Part shown: positions 1-10,490 of the stretch, piece by piece
Layout: each line of letters begins with the position of its first letter
Numbering within the stretch: the first letter of the stretch is position 1
Source of the DNA: Umbilicaria muhlenbergii
Lineage: Eukaryota > Ascomycota > Lecanoromycetes > Umbilicariales > Umbilicariaceae
NCBI GenBank assembly: GCA_000611775.1
Contig: KK106981.1
Span: forward strand, 6,098,312-6,162,311
Length of the DNA: 64,000 nt
Direction of reading: 5' to 3'
Made by a program: the position numbers and the translations under genes
The notes under the pieces: model-generated
What the model was told of the DNA's origin: nothing
Database searches by the model: none
What the model saw: only the letters and a program-made list of their open reading frames with translations

Positions 1-654
1 ACGGGCGGCCACGCCAGCACCTCGTCGCACGACGTCGACGCCGACGCCCGCTACGCCGCGAAGCTGCAGGAAGAGGAAAACGCGCGCGTGCGCACGTCGG
101 GCGGGCTGGGCAGTGCGGCGAATAGGGACGCGCAGCAGGATTATGTCAACACGCCGATGCCGCAGGGGTACGATCAGCAGTTGCCGCCGCGGCCGCCGCA
201 GCAGGGGGGCGCGAAGGGGTTTTTGAGTAAGTTGATGGGGAAGAGTTCGCATGCGGTGCCGCAGGCGGGTGGGTATGGGGGGCAGCAGGCGGGTGGGTAT
301 GGTCAACAACCGGGGTATGGGCAGCCGGGGTATGGCCAGCAGCCGATGTATGGCCAGCAGCCTGGTTATGGAGGTGGGTATGGGGGTGGGTATCCGCCGC
401 AGGGGGGGTATGGCGGGTATCCTCAGCAGGGGTATGGTGGTGGCATGATGCAGCAGGCGCCGCGGAAGTCGGGCGGGATGGGGGCGATGGGAGGGGCGGC
501 GTTGGGGGCCGGAGCCGGGCTGGGAGCTGGGTTGTTGTTGGGGGATATGATGGAGGATCATGATCAGAATGAGTACAATCAGGGGTATGATCAGGGGCAG
601 GATGATGGTGGGGATTATGGTGGTGGAGATGATATGGGTGGGGGAGACTTTTGA
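1..654 (+). CDS. C-terminal part of a WW-domain-type Gly/Tyr/Gln-rich protein (5' truncated by window edge)
   Basis: The reading frame is open from base 1 to a TGA at 652-654, so the start lies outside the window. An acidic helix with the pattern DADARYAAKLQEEENAR comes first, then a Lys-containing FLSKLMGKSS segment and roughly 70 residues of GYGQQP-like repeats. These are followed by a Gly/Ala/Leu stretch that could be a membrane-associated helix and an acidic tail with the pattern YNQGYDQGQDDGGDYGGGD. This order (LQEEEN helix, FLSKLMGK, GYGQQP repeats, QGYDxGQD tail) matches what I know of ascomycete proteins that begin with a WW domain. The WW domain itself is not visible here. Molecular role is unknown; the repeats suggest a disordered, possibly condensate-forming protein. 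Confidence 0.75.
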   Translation, partial: TGGHASTSSHDVDADARYAAKLQEEENARVRTSGGLGSAANRDAQQDYVNTPMPQGYDQQLPPRPPQQGGAKGFLSKLMGKSSHAVPQAGGYGGQQAGGYGQQPGYGQPGYGQQPMYGQQPGYGGGYGGGYPPQGGYGGYPQQGYGGGMMQQAPRKSGGMGAMGGAALGAGAGLGAGLLLGDMMEDHDQNEYNQGYDQGQDDGGDYGGGDDMGGGDF

Positions 655-1080
655 ACTGGGTATGAGGGAAGTGCATGTGTGGAAGGGAGGGGAGAGGAGG
701 AGAGAAGGAGGTACATATGCTAGATTGCTTTGAGGGCTATGAGGCGATGAAGCGATGGGTCATGATGACTTGAGGGTAAATGGGCAAATTGCATACTGGT
801 TGAGGCTTTTGCGAATAGAGGTTTGAGTGGAGTGGAATGGCTATTAGCTGTGTCCTTGCTGAGTTTATCTTGCTTGTTCTCGTGCCTCTAGCATACCATT
901 TGCTAGAACGCATATTTCCAGGATCATTGGATTGAGCATTGTGAACAGAGTAAGGGCAATTGACATTGATTGTTGAATCTGGTGCATGAGTCATTCAGCA
1001 GATCTAAGCCCTACCCACCTACATCTCTCCTGCCTCCAAGTCAGTAAAACACAGCACATCCTCCTCATCGAAGCTAATAA
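655..1080. other. Intergenic spacer
   Basis: Convergent 3' flanks of the WW-type gene (plus strand) and small helical gene A (minus strand). No coding signal, RNA gene or repeat was seen before the hairpin at 1081. Confidence 0.5.
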
Positions 1081-1123
1081 TCGTGCCACACACCAATAAC
1101 CGTTTCGCTGGTGTGTGGCACGA
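1081..1123 (-). promoter_or_regulatory. Perfect 15-bp inverted repeat directly after the stop codon of gene A
   Basis: The arms TCGTGCCACACACCA (1081-1095) and TGGTGTGTGGCACGA (1109-1123) are exact reverse complements with a 13-nt loop. On the minus strand the structure starts at the first base after the TAG stop (1124-1126) of gene A, so it would be the first element of its 3'UTR. A role in mRNA stability, localisation or 3'-end formation is inference. A remnant of a miniature inverted-repeat element is the alternative, but no target-site duplication is visible. Confidence 0.6.
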
Positions 1124-1817
1124 CTATCGACCCCGGATGCCGCATCCAAGTGCAATCCCTTTCACTCTCCGCCTGCAGCCCTCTATTTGAACCGCCTGTC
1201 TCTCCGCCTGCGCTTCCATCCGAACTTCCATCGACTGGGAGCATACAGCAATCTAGATACCCGTGGTGTTAGCGACATGACCTAACACTTGCCTGCCTAG
1301 CATTTGTATAAGAGCGTGAGAAGACAAGAGAAGACGGCTACCTCTTTCTTGATGGCGGCCTTCAATGCACGAAGCCAAGCCGTCGCGTCCCGAATCATCT
1401 GGATGTACACCCTCTCAGTCTCCAAACAAACCGCATGGATTTCCATTTCGTCGTCATGGCTGCTTCGAGGATACCCCTGTTGAGTAGCTTTGAGCCGGCG
1501 CACACAAGCGTGGATCTCATGGATTGTGTTATGATGTTCCGTGTAGGATTTGATAAATTCACCAATTTTGGCATCCACTTTGATGAGTTGGGTCATGTGT
1601 TCATCTTTTTTGCGTTCGAGCTCGGAGGTCACTGTCGGACGGGTGGCTAGTTCACTGATGTTGATTGCGAGATATACATCGCAGGCCCGGTCGATTCTGA
1701 CGTATGCTTGAATGGCCCGGTCGACGGAGGAATGAGCACATTGGAGGATGACGTAGTAATGCTAGATGGGATATTAGAAAGCTGAATTTGGGGGCTTGAG
1801 GTAAGTGGGCTTACCAT
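1124..1817 (-). CDS. Small helical protein, tandem family member A
   Basis: Three exons: 1815-1817, 1342-1761 and 1124-1252, giving about 183 residues. The first exon is only the ATG, followed at once by a GTAAGC donor. The second intron lies after ...LKAAIKKE in phase 0. The protein is predicted to be almost wholly alpha-helical, with a charged coiled-coil-like middle (ELERKKDEHMTQLIKVD) and no signal peptide or membrane span. Its core, GEFIKSYTEHHNTIHEI and later TAWLRALKAAIKKE, recurs in the copies at 1980-2588 and 4712-5340, with both introns in the same places. The exon-3 peptide MEAQAERQAVQ is also shared. I do not recognise the family. The function is unknown; a helical scaffold or adaptor is possible. 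Confidence 0.65.
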
Positions 1818-1979
1818 AATGAGAGGCTTGAGGAACGATGGATGACGGGGTGGAAGTTGGTGAGGATAAGAAGAAGGATGGATGTGATGATTGACCTTAA
1901 TACAGTGTTATACATTCACTGGCTTTTGATGTCAACACGAGACATGTGAATGCATGTGATGATGGTATCATTTTGAATC

Positions 1980-2588
1980 TTAACTGTCTGCAACACCTGC
2001 CATCTCCGTCCCTCTGGGTTCTCTCGCCTCTGCTTGAATCACCTGTCTCTCGTGCTGAGCTTTCGTACGCGCTTCCATAGACCCATTCACTAGCTCAATC
2101 TATCCGTTCTGTTAGACACAAGACGGGAGAACTTTTGAACTATGGTCATGCGGCTGCTTACCTCACTTCTCACCGCCTTCCTCAACCTCCTAACCCACCC
2201 CAACCCATCCTTCACAGCCTGAATACACTCCCTCGTCGTATCGAAATAACACCCCAGCATAAACCTCGCCCTATCGTAATCCTCCGGGTGAATTGTGAGT
2301 CTCACTACATCGAGTTTGCGCAGAGCGCCGTTGAGTTCGTGGATGGTGGCGTGGTTCACGGTGTATGCTTTTATGAATTCATGTTCCAAGGCATCGAGGC
2401 GGTCTGCTTCTGGAAATAGGTCCCATTTTGTAGGGAGGGAAGTCGGAGTTGATGGTGTGGTGATGTGGAGGCCGATGTTGATGCCGAGGACGGCGACGCA
2501 TGCTATATCGAGAGGCTGGGTGGTGGATTTCCAAGGCTAGAGATATCAATGGTAATTCCAGAGTGAGTAGAAGAGGAGGACTTGCCAT
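1980..2588 (-). CDS. Small helical protein, tandem family member B
   Basis: Three exons: 2586-2588 (ATG only), 2162-2536 and 1980-2099, giving 165 residues. Intron 1 follows the ATG directly and appears to use a GC donor (GCAAGT) with a CTCTAG acceptor. Intron 2 (2100-2161, GTAAGC...GATAG) sits after ...RLRKAVRSE in phase 0, exactly as in A. Shared features with A are HEFIKAYTVNHATIHEL, then GLGWVRRLRKAVRSE, then SMEARTKAQHERQVIQAE in the last exon. The N-terminal half differs from A, so the copies are old or fast-evolving. No signal peptide, membrane helix or known domain was recognised. The intact frame across three exons argues that it is functional. Confidence 0.65.
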
Positions 2589-2659
2589 GGTGGGTGGTTG
2601 TGAGGTTGAGGAAGTAGGAGCTGAGGAATTTGAAAGGAAGGTCAGAGAACTAGTTGTGG

Positions 2660-4159
2660 ATGATACACTATAATACGTTCATCATTCACCCACGGGTTCA
2701 CAAAACCGCGTCTCTGAACCATGGCACATAACATCAAGACCATACGCTCTGATTTGCTGAAGTCCGCTAATGATTTGAAGAATCCCGCTAACTGATTCTG
2801 TATTGCCAAAGTCCCCCATGTCAACAATATACTATTACGATCATAAGCTGGCTTCATATTCAGAGAACAGAGTTGCTGTGCTGCTCACCAACTGCAAGTC
2901 CAGCCCTCTGTATGCTATGTGTATCCGCCATGAATGGCCTGTTATGGTGATGAGAGGTATGCCGATGTCGCGTGTCCCTTTTGAAGGTTTCAACTCGTCA
3001 AGTCGTGCAAACTGTGCCTAAGACCATACAGCTAGTTGTACAATCACCTTGCCAGGATCTCCACGTGCTTTTGCCTTGATGTTTGCAACAATAAGCCATC
3101 TCTGTAGGGCAGGGTTATCGATTGGATTGATATGCAGATTGCCGGGGGAGTCTGTTGCTAGCTTTCTTTCTAGATTCCCCTTCATAGGCTCCTCCAACTC
3201 AACGAATATGATGTAATCAATCTTCATGGTTGGAAGAGGTTCTTCAGTGAGGCTTACTGACAGGAGACTAGATGGTTGAATGGACGTAGCGGTTCTGCAA
3301 TGATAAACAAGCATTAGTATGCAAGCGGTATATTGTGGAGTAACTCAGTCAGAGAGAGTACTCTACATGTCTTGAAGTACACTTTCTTCTGCTGCGGTCT
3401 GAATGCAGTTGTGAGAATGGGTGCCCAGACCATTTCACCCCAAGCTGCCTCTTCATCCCGTTCTTTACAACATCTTATCGCTTCAAGCCGGATGTGTTTC
3501 ACTGCATGCCATAGAGTCTGGTCTGCTATGGTAGCTGCTGTGGCAATGGTTCCGCTGCAACAATTACTAAGATTATCCACGACGTTCTCAGAGTCCAAAT
3601 CCTCAGCCATTTGCGACTTGAAATGGTCGTTAGCAGTCATGAATCACATCACGACATGAGGACTTACCCTGAGAGATTCCGGTAGTGTGACTCTAACGAC
3701 TAAGAGATCCTTTATCAACGCCTTCGCCTCCGCAGGCATCGGGGCACCCGGAGGTACTGTGCCGTATTGTTCAATGTGTATCTCGGGTCTTGCCCAAGAT
3801 AGATCTCTGTGGGCTTTTGTAAGAGAGCTAGGATAGCTGGCAGTTTTAGTGAGCGAACTTAATCAGGCGGTAGAGGGAGTACTATGAGTTGAGATTGGTT
3901 GACTTATACGGTCGACTTTACTAGTGCTCTGTAGTGATGAATATGGGGGTTCGAGGCTCCCTGATTGTAATGTAAATGTGTATGGGCTTCCTCCTGATTT
4001 TTTCGTAGGAGATGCGTGTGCTTCATTTGATTTCGCTAACTGTAGCTTTCGGGGAGATCTTCTAGGCACAGAAGGTATTTGTATATCTGAAAAATCTGCC
4101 AGCCAAGCCAGGATGATTCGGTTTCTGAGGTCATCTCGAGCTGATTGATCTCTAAGCAT
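2660..4159 (-). pseudogene. Fungal PD-(D/E)XK nuclease-like family gene, apparently decayed
   Basis: Pieces in order on the minus strand follow the fungal PD-(D/E)XK nuclease-like family (the PDDEXK_12 type). The N-terminus is ILAWLADFSD...RRSPRKLQLA (from ATG 4157-4159). Next comes EQYGTVPPGAPMPAEAKALI (about 3700-3760), then IRCCKERDEEAAWGEMVWAP (3314-3640), KIDYIIFVELEEP and VIVQLAVW (3018-3300). After VIVQLAVW the frame meets a TAG where the family continues; the expected AQFARLDEL follows straight after it. The usual IETK-type active-site motif reads IKAK, so the catalytic Glu is replaced by Lys. Likely introns are at 3314-3400 (branch ACTAATG) and 3619-3665. The intron near 3790-3880 has no clean solution. 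The C-terminal GTLAIQNQLAGFFKSL lies at 2770-2820. A possible upstream exon lies at 4217-4430. Confidence 0.55.
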
Positions 4160-4216
4160 GGTGGTGTGTTGGATATTGTATGTAACGGAGTCGCACGAAT
4201 GTGATGCTGTGAAAGA

Positions 4217-4435
4217 TTACTCGCAGCTTCGAGGGAGAGATTGTCGATGACGTGCCAGGGCTAAGACCCAATCAGAGAGAGCTTCAATTAGTTTTGTTTT
4301 TCCGAGTTGAAAATATTGTCGAGAAACAGTCTTCATAATTGGGGTACTTATCAGACCAGGGCGTGACCAGGCCGACTCCAAATCCGACTCAGAGGAAGAA
4401 CTCGAGTCTGAGGAAGTATCCGAGATGTCGGCCAT
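4217..4435 (-). other. Short Ser/Asp/Glu-rich reading frame, possible 5' exon or small gene
   Basis: Beginning with MADISDTSSDSSSSSESD, the frame runs 72 codons to the TAA at 4217-4219. A GTAATC donor at its end and a CTTAG acceptor near 4154 would join it in phase to the PD-(D/E)XK-like frame, making an N-terminal extension of that gene. It could equally be an independent small protein or chance. There is no domain. Confidence 0.25.
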
Positions 4436-4711
4436 GAAGTCAAAAATGTTGATATTGTGAGCTTGAAGTGTCAGTAAGAGTCTCCGTGGGTTCTGTAGAT
4501 GCAGAGTGAATCTCACCGTTCGTGCATTAACACGGCAAACTGGAGCCTGGCACTCCCGTTGTTATCACGTGCACGCCACATATCCTCACATCTGCTTGGA
4601 CATACTTTCATTCCCCGACACTCTCCTCTACCAGTAAAATCTGGAGCCATCGATACTACGCGTATTGACAACTGTCCTCATCCCCCTTCCCTCCTCATTT
4701 CCCCAATCCTA

Positions 4712-5340
4712 CTAGTTCTTCACCGCCACCTGAACCTCCCCAGTGCAATCCCCTACCCCCAACCACTCGTTGCCTCCCTCCACCTGAATCTTCTGCCGCT
4801 CTTCCTGAGCCTTCAATTACACCTCCAAGTCTTTTGACATGACAGCAATCTAGCAAACGTCAGTGAATCTTTCTCCCCAGTATACATAAATATATGTGGC
4901 CACCGCTCGCTTAACCGCCTTCTTCAATCGTTGCAACCAAGCCACCATCTCTCTCATAATCCCTATTTCTTCTCTGATCAAGCGAAGCATCTCATCCAAA
5001 ACGCCTTTGTAATCTTGGTATTCCTCTATAGCCATCGTCGATCTGTCTCTTTCCAGTTCACGGGCCTCATCATTGAGTGAATGAATGTCGTGATGGTGGT
5101 GGTTGTAGCACGCGATGAACTCATCCTCTTTGGCGAGAATCAGGCTCAATCTTGCTCGGTGGTCCTCTTTGGTTGAATTGAGGGCTTCCAAGTTGATAGA
5201 TGAGCGTGTGAGTGGAGCGACATCAATGTCTCACGCGCAGATGCCGATTTCTTCGCGCCGAGTTTGAGTGACGGGCCTTGCCTAGAATTTGATTAGCAAA
5301 GCTTGATAGGTCGTTCAAGGCGGAACTGTTTACGTACCAT
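4712..5340 (-). pseudogene. Small helical protein family member C, decayed copy
   Basis: Same plan as A and B: ATG-only exon (5338-5340, donor GTACGT), main exon 4904-5281, final exon 4712-4849. Conserved matter includes DEFIACYNHHHHDIHSL, then MVAWLQRLKKAVKR, then LKAQEERQKIQVE in the last exon. Two stops interrupt it in frame: a TGA near 5231, at the site of the conserved ...ACDVYLAINI segment of A, and a TAA (4817-4819) where A has CGG. The second intron also has a weak GTGGCC donor. Both stops are one C-to-T step from a sense codon. Most likely a pseudogene; a shortened protein starting downstream cannot be excluded. Confidence 0.6.
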
Positions 5341-5651
5341 CTTGAAGGATAATGACTATGAGGAGCGAAAGGGAGATTGGGAAGCCCGAAAGTTCGTCAC
5401 AAACAAAGATATGGTGTTGGCAATGAAATAATATTTAAGACCAACAACATCCATTCACTCAAATTTTTCTACTAGAATGAATTCATCCGTGAAAAGTATC
5501 AACACACTTCATGTAATTACATTAGGCCAATCCTGGCCACCAACACTTCCCAAAAGAGGGCGCTAGGTACAGGAACGCTTGTTCGGCAGGCGATGCGTAC
5601 ATGGAAGGAATGTACGACAGACGCATAGACCCCATCCTTAGATTATCATCT
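5341..5651. other. Spacer between copy C and EDE1
   Basis: AT-richer 5' flank of copy C and 3' flank of EDE1. Only the plausible 5'UTR of C is seen (AAGATGG start context). No further gene was detected. Confidence 0.4.
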
Positions 5652-8600
5652 TCATTTCGAGGTGAGATAATCAGCAGCCTAAGACGAATTCTGTCAGTAG
5701 CCAGCAAAAGGGGGTTGACAGGTCTGAGCTCACCTTGTCGATGTTGTAATCGAATTTCTCCAGCGCGGCAAGTGATGCATCTCTTGGATAGCCCATGGTA
5801 GTCAACCTCTTTAGAATTGGATCATCGTGCTCGGTCCCCATACTGAGGGCTCGTCCCAAGGGTGGTTTCGACGGCGGGGCCGTAACCGAGGGTCCCCTAG
5901 GTGGGATTTGAGGCGCCCAAAAAGGCTCTTTGGGTGGTATGTGTGGCTGAATAGACGTCTCTTTGGGCTCATCCAAGCCAGCAAACATAGCATCCCAATC
6001 ATGAGAAGGGGCAACCGATGCCTGGGGAGGTGCATCCCTCGAACTAGAAGCTGCCCCACTAATGCTCGACTCGAAGTCGTGGAAGCCGTTGTTCTGTTGC
6101 GCAGGACTACTATCAAACTGCACGTCGTTCATCCTCGACGGAGCTGGAGAATCGAAGAAAGCGTGGTTCGTCCTCGATGTTGCTGGAGAGTCGAAGACCG
6201 GGTTGAATTCATCAAAACTGTCTTTTTGCGACGCCCCAAATACATCATCGCCCTTATCGTCAGCCTCCTTCGCCTCCGCGAGATCCCCAAACTCATTTTC
6301 AAACTCATCATCAAACGCGTTCTTGGTTGAGACAGGTGCTTGTAGCTGTTCTGTAGGCGCTGAGCTTTGTCCAAAAGAAAACGGCGACTGTTCTGTAACG
6401 GCTGAACCTTGGTTGTAAGCGAAAGGCAACTGTATTGTAGATGGTGGGCTTGGTTGGTAAGCAAAGGGAGCTGCTGTAGCCCCAGGCGCCATTGGCATCT
6501 GAGATGGCGGTAGTGAGTTTCCAGAGAGCGCGCGCTCTCTAGCATCAAAGCCCCCGAACGGTGACGCCACTCGCTCGCCGTTGGTTGGAGAGCTCACCGC
6601 GCTCTCTTGGACCTGAGACAATGGTGGAGATGACGTAGGATCTTCTCGAGAAGGCAATAACCCAGTGTACTCCTGGGGGAATTGATTGGCGTCTCTGTGA
6701 CCGTCTGTCTGTCCACTGGGACCAGTAATTGTCTGGTCATATGTCGGTGGAGATGCCTGAGCATTAGGCGTTGGTAGTTGACTTGCGGTCGACGCTGTTG
6801 ACGAGAATGCAGGGCGGGAGGTAAGCAGCGTATGAGATGGTAATGTTGTCTGAGTATTGCTCTGATCAGAGCTCTCCTGCCGGCGATGTGGTGTAGCCGC
6901 GGTGAAGTTATCGTCGAACCCACAGTCACTAGCACTGTCGCTATCGCTCTCCTCGTTGGTATTAAGCTCTTCAATTGGTGGAAATTCGCCATGGGCTGGC
7001 CTGGGTTGTTCAGCAGCTCCGAATGGGCTGCCTGTTACATCATCAGTGTCTCGGGCTGGAGCTTTGCCAGTATCTCCAAAGCCAACGAAGGCGGAGTCGA
7101 AATCATCCTTAGCTGAGGTGGGTGTACGTGCTTGTTCATGAGCGAGAGCAAACGCATCCACACTGTTCTGCCCGTTTATTTTTGTGTCGATGGCCGCATT
7201 GCTTGACTTAGAGACCTCTTCCGCGGTCTCAGTCTTGGTAACGGGTGTTTGCAATGGAGGACTAGCATCGCCCGGGAATGCTCCTGGAATACCCCAAGAT
7301 CCACCTTGGTGCCCAATATGTGATGAACCTTCGCTAACCTGGCTAGTCCCCACTGTAGGCGTTTGATGATCGTTTCCGCCACTGGAGGTCGATGGCGTTC
7401 GCTGACCTGAGGGCGAGGCCAACTTCGGTGAACCAGTTTCACTTCTATTGGTATCCATACGTTCGAGGTGTTGAGCAAGGCTGCTTCCCTGAAAGTGAGG
7501 CTCTGAAGCTGAGACCTGTCGATCCGTAGGCGTGTCAAAGTCATCAATCTCACCAAAACGGCTGGCAGGAGCAGAGGCTTTAACGGACGAGCTTGTCGAT
7601 TCGGAACGTTGGAGATGAGATGGGAAGGGGAGGAAGCTGGAGGTTATCTGTCGTGACTGAGGAGGAGCGGGGGGGTTCTTCGCCGGCGATGAGTCGTCAA
7701 GAGTCAATGGAGGATTCGATGTCGAAGGGATATGTACATCTTGTCCATCATGAGAGGGCGCAGACGCCAAGGGAATCTCACGAGATTCACTAGGGGACTC
7801 CTGATGGAACGAGGTGGAAGTTGGGTCCATGGGCTCGGTAGAAGTAGTGAAGGAAGGCCCAAAGAAGCTGTCAAAAGCGCTATGGTTGGGAGACGCTACA
7901 GTCTGTGGCTGAAATGGGGAAGGAGACACGCCTCTCTCTGTAGATCCCGATGGGACACTTCTGAAGAAGGGGTTCATGCTCCCGCTCGTAACTGATGCAG
8001 CGGGACTTACCACTGCAGTAGGACTTGCCATCGCGGCAGGGCCCGGGAATTGTGGTGCTGATCGCGCAGCCTGCTTGTTTTCTTCGATATGTCGACTGCT
8101 TTCTTCGAGCTGCCGATTAGTTTCATCAAGCTCTCGGTTGGCATCGCCAAGTTCCCTGGAGGCTCCATCCAGGTCCCCTCTCGTCTTTTCACGTTCTAGC
8201 TCGTTGGTTGCCAGCTGCTTTTTATTGATGGCGACTAAGCCTTTCTGTTGCCGAGCATCGGATCGTACTTTCTCCAACTGAGGTTTCAACTCGGTGATTT
8301 CGTTGTTGATTTGACGTATCCGCTCTTTGAGTGCAGCATTTTCCTTCTGGTCCGCCTCCAGAGCACCCGCGAGTTGTCTGTGTTGATTTTGCAGATCTTG
8401 ATGCGTTCCCTCGATTATTGCTATATCCTGTTGCAATTTCTTCGTCTCGTTTCTGGAAGCCGCCAACCGATCTTCCAGTGCTTTGACGTCACGTACCTCT
8501 TGTTCGTACATAGATCGCAATTGAGACAAACGCGCCTCGAAGTCTCTCTTTTGTGCGTTGACTTGTGACACATCCCGTTCTATAGAACTTCTTTTCGATT

Positions 8601-10490
8601 TGACCTCCTGCATCTGGTTGGTCAAGTTGCCCACTTGATTGGACAGATTGGCCAGCTCGGTTGTTTCTTGAGTGAGCCTATTGCTGATTTCAGGGTCATT
8701 GTCACCCAAAAGGTCGTCCGCAGACGAATCCTGTGGCAGTTGTCGAGTTGCACCGTGCTGCGAAGGAACGCTAGAAAGGCCAGTGGCTTGTGGCGTTATC
8801 ATACTTTGGCCAAATGACGATGATGGTATGAACGGCTTGAACACCGAGGATTGCTGGTGAGGCTGCTGAGGCGAGCCCTGAGCTCGTGGAGAACTTGGCG
8901 TAAATGCCGTCGAACCCCCCGTAGATTGTGCCACCTGAGATGATGGAGATGGCGCTGAAAATGCATCAAGACCAAAGAGATCCTCAGCTGCCGACCGTGG
9001 TGCAGTTATGTTTGCAGCATTGTCGAAAGCAGGCGCCGTAGGTTGCTGGGGTGCAATCGGTTGCCGGCGCATGCTCGGTGGCACTAGGTTTGGTGGTAGT
9101 GCCTGTGGCAGGGCAGCGTGTGGATCTCTCTTGCTGCGCTGCTGCCGAATCAGAAACATCGCTACCGCAAACTCGTCCCGATTCAATCGACCTTCGGAAT
9201 TGATATCAGACAGGTCCCAGATTTGGGCAAGAACATCCTCCGGTAGCCTAGAATTGCCGAAGAAGCCGACAGCTTGTTCACCTGTGATAAAGCCTCGATT
9301 GTCTTTGTCGACTGTACCAAAGATGCTGTCGAATTGAGCTTTGTCTTGAGGAGTGATGGCCCAGTCGGTTCCGGTAGGCTGCGCCGATAGTGGTGGGGTT
9401 CCGTATGGGAGCCTTGCGGCAGGACTCGCCGTCCTTAGAGGGGCAACCCCAGTGAAATGTCTTTGAATAGCAGATGCTGACGGTATATCGGAACTTGGCC
9501 TTGAGCCGCTGCCTTGTCGAGTGGGTGCTCCTCGCCTGGCAGCTGCCTCGTAAAGTCCCGGAGGCAGAACTTGCGGCAGGGCACGCATTGCCCCACTTTT
9601 CAGAGACGCCAGCAAATGCATGGCAATGATGAACTCTGTTAATCCGAGTGCGCCTCTCTGCTCCGTATCTGAGAGGTTCCAAATTCGTCCCAATATCTCG
9701 TTTGGCAGTTGTGCTCGCTCGAATATCTGCTTTGCGGTCTCACCTATAGACCCACGTACCATCCTTAATCGACTGGCCAGCTGGCATGAATGATGGGTCT
9801 GAAGATAACTCACCAGATAGTAAACCATTTTGCGCCCCTGAGTTTTCGAAAAGCGAGGTATACTGGTTGACTTTCTCCGGAGCCAACGGGGGAACTCGTA
9901 TGGCTCCACCACTAATCTGAGGCTGTAAAGGGGCCGGGGGGGCACTGAGCGGCGCGTTGGCAGGTCCGTTGATACCATCGAACTTGGGTAGCGGTCCTCC
10001 AGCTATATGCGACTCTCTTTTAGTCATGCTCTCCCTCAATAAGGTGTACAGACACTTACGCTTCAGGGCAAGCTCCATAGAGACATCGCGTCCCGCCTGC
10101 GCGTAACCTATCAAACGCAGTACAACCCCAAAGCCTGCAGGAGTAAGAAGCCCTCTGTTCTCGGTATCCGCGATTTGCCATATCTGCCCAAATACCTCGT
10201 TAAAACCATTACTTCAGAAGCACTCTCAGGCCGGGTGCCTACCTCTCCCAAAACCGTTGATGGGAGTCTCGTCTTTTCGAAGAACTTCACTGCCACCTCC
10301 CCGGTAATAACCCCAATATTGTCTGTGTCGGCTGCTGAGAATAGCTGTCCAAATAGGCGTCTCTCCTCGGGGCTCAAGTGGAGATTTGGATGCTCTGAGA
10401 TCAATCTCGTCAGCGGACATGAAGCTCCAACTAAGTGCCGGGATTGAGCCGGAACTAACTCTGATCATTGTTCCCGTTTGAGTCGGCCAT
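5652..10490 (-). CDS. EDE1: EH-domain endocytic scaffold Ede1 (Eps15-like)
   Basis: Six exons: 10460-10490, 10243-10394, 10060-10195, 9814-10002, 5734-9743 and 5652-5678; 1,514 residues. The start ATGGCCGAC at 10488 is chosen because the GTTAGT donor (10454-10459) and the CTCAG acceptor then join in phase to the first EH domain. Three EH domains follow in order (about residues 15-105, 150-245, 290-385), with EF-hand-like loops such as ADTDNIGVITGE, SDTEQRGALGL and VDKDNRGFITGE. Next comes a coiled coil (roughly 520-720), then a long disordered Ser/Pro/Gln-rich region with NPF-like and DPF-like peptides. A C-terminal UBA domain (ILKRLTTMGYPRDASLAALE...) is completed by the last 9-codon exon (AADYLTSK). 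The family organises early sites of clathrin-mediated endocytosis at the plasma membrane and binds ubiquitin through UBA. Confidence 0.93.

Noticed and set aside
146-676. 176-codon frame antisense to the WW-type gene
   Set aside because: A mirror of the Gly/Tyr/Gln repeats, producing His/Pro repeats; no support as a gene.
1081-1123. Inverted repeat as a miniature transposon
   Set aside because: Only 43 bp, no target-site duplication seen, and its edge coincides with a stop codon; a mobile origin is not supported.
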